A stretch of DNA of 13,465 bases from positions 1-13,465 of the forward strand of contig JABZYJ010000043.1 of NCBI GenBank assembly GCA_015265235.1. The letters run 5' to 3'. The translations under genes and the position numbers were made by a program. This document shows, one piece after another, positions 13,429 to 13,465 of this stretch. The notes under the pieces were generated by a model that was not told the origin of the DNA, ran no database searches, and saw only the letters and a list, made by a program, of their open reading frames with translations. Position 1 is the stretch's first letter, and every line of letters begins with the position of its first letter. The DNA is from Selenomonas sp. GTDB taxonomy: Bacteria > Bacillota > Negativicutes > Selenomonadales > Selenomonadaceae.

Positions 13429-13465
13429 AAATCCAGCGACTGGTGAATGTCGGTTTACTCCCTTT

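Noticed and set aside
1..13465. CRISPR arrays, insertion sequences, prophage or integrase genes
   Set aside because: No spaced repeats, transposase or integrase motifs were seen; the only tandem repeat is the 12-bp unit inside hsdS.

Overview
The window looks like a high-GC chromosome segment from a diderm Firmicute of the Negativicutes, probably Selenomonas or a close relative. This is inferred from the mix of content. An RND efflux permease with a lipoprotein adaptor implies an outer membrane. Firmicutes-type genes sit beside it: class I Fda aldolase, a short DXS-family protein, a Nim-like flavoprotein and an Fst/Ldr-like small toxin. Strong AAGGAGG-type ribosome binding sites and TTGNNN/TATAAT promoters also fit. 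I had no database access, so the genus is a guess.

Left part (1-2637, minus strand): a type I restriction-modification locus. hsdS runs off the left edge, is visibly AT-rich, and carries an EcoR124-type TAEL spacer repeat. It overlaps hsdM by 4 bases (ATGA). hsdM is split by an in-frame TAA codon; the two pieces together would give a normal-length 525-codon methyltransferase. No hsdR is visible. Positions 2638-2890 hold a 14-bp palindrome near the hsdM start, a GC-rich folded repeat-like element, and the terminator of the next operon.

Efflux operon (2840-7022, minus): a promoter, a lipoprotein membrane-fusion protein and an RND permease overlapping by 4 bases, then a terminator. No outer-membrane channel gene is present. 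To its right is a solitary RelB/DinJ-like antitoxin gene with its own promoter and terminator, divergent from fda.

Central metabolism (7626-10754, plus): class I fructose-bisphosphate aldolase, which makes glyceraldehyde 3-phosphate, then a DXP-synthase-family protein, whose canonical substrate is that same triose phosphate. The 345-base gap between them holds a hairpin and terminator with mutually exclusive pairings, resembling an attenuator, and then a second promoter with an extended -10 for the dxs-like gene.

The most striking region is 10751-11057. A 27-codon hydrophobic peptide gene (minus) and a promoter-plus-terminator small RNA with no ORF (plus, about 65 nt) converge on one bidirectional terminator. 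The small RNA also carries separate blocks complementary to the toxin start-codon region (11 of 12) and stop-codon region (9 of 9). This is the architecture of the pAD1 par (Fst/RNA II) type I toxin-antitoxin system, and I think it is an uncharacterised chromosomal relative. It lies next to a tRNA-Ala(CGC) gene.

Right part (11266-13465): a Nim-like pyridoxamine-phosphate-oxidase-fold protein (plus) and an NAD(P)-dependent aldehyde dehydrogenase (minus) converge on a shared terminator. The last 230 bases hold the aldehyde dehydrogenase promoter, a 12-bp terminator hairpin and an outward promoter for a gene beyond the window.
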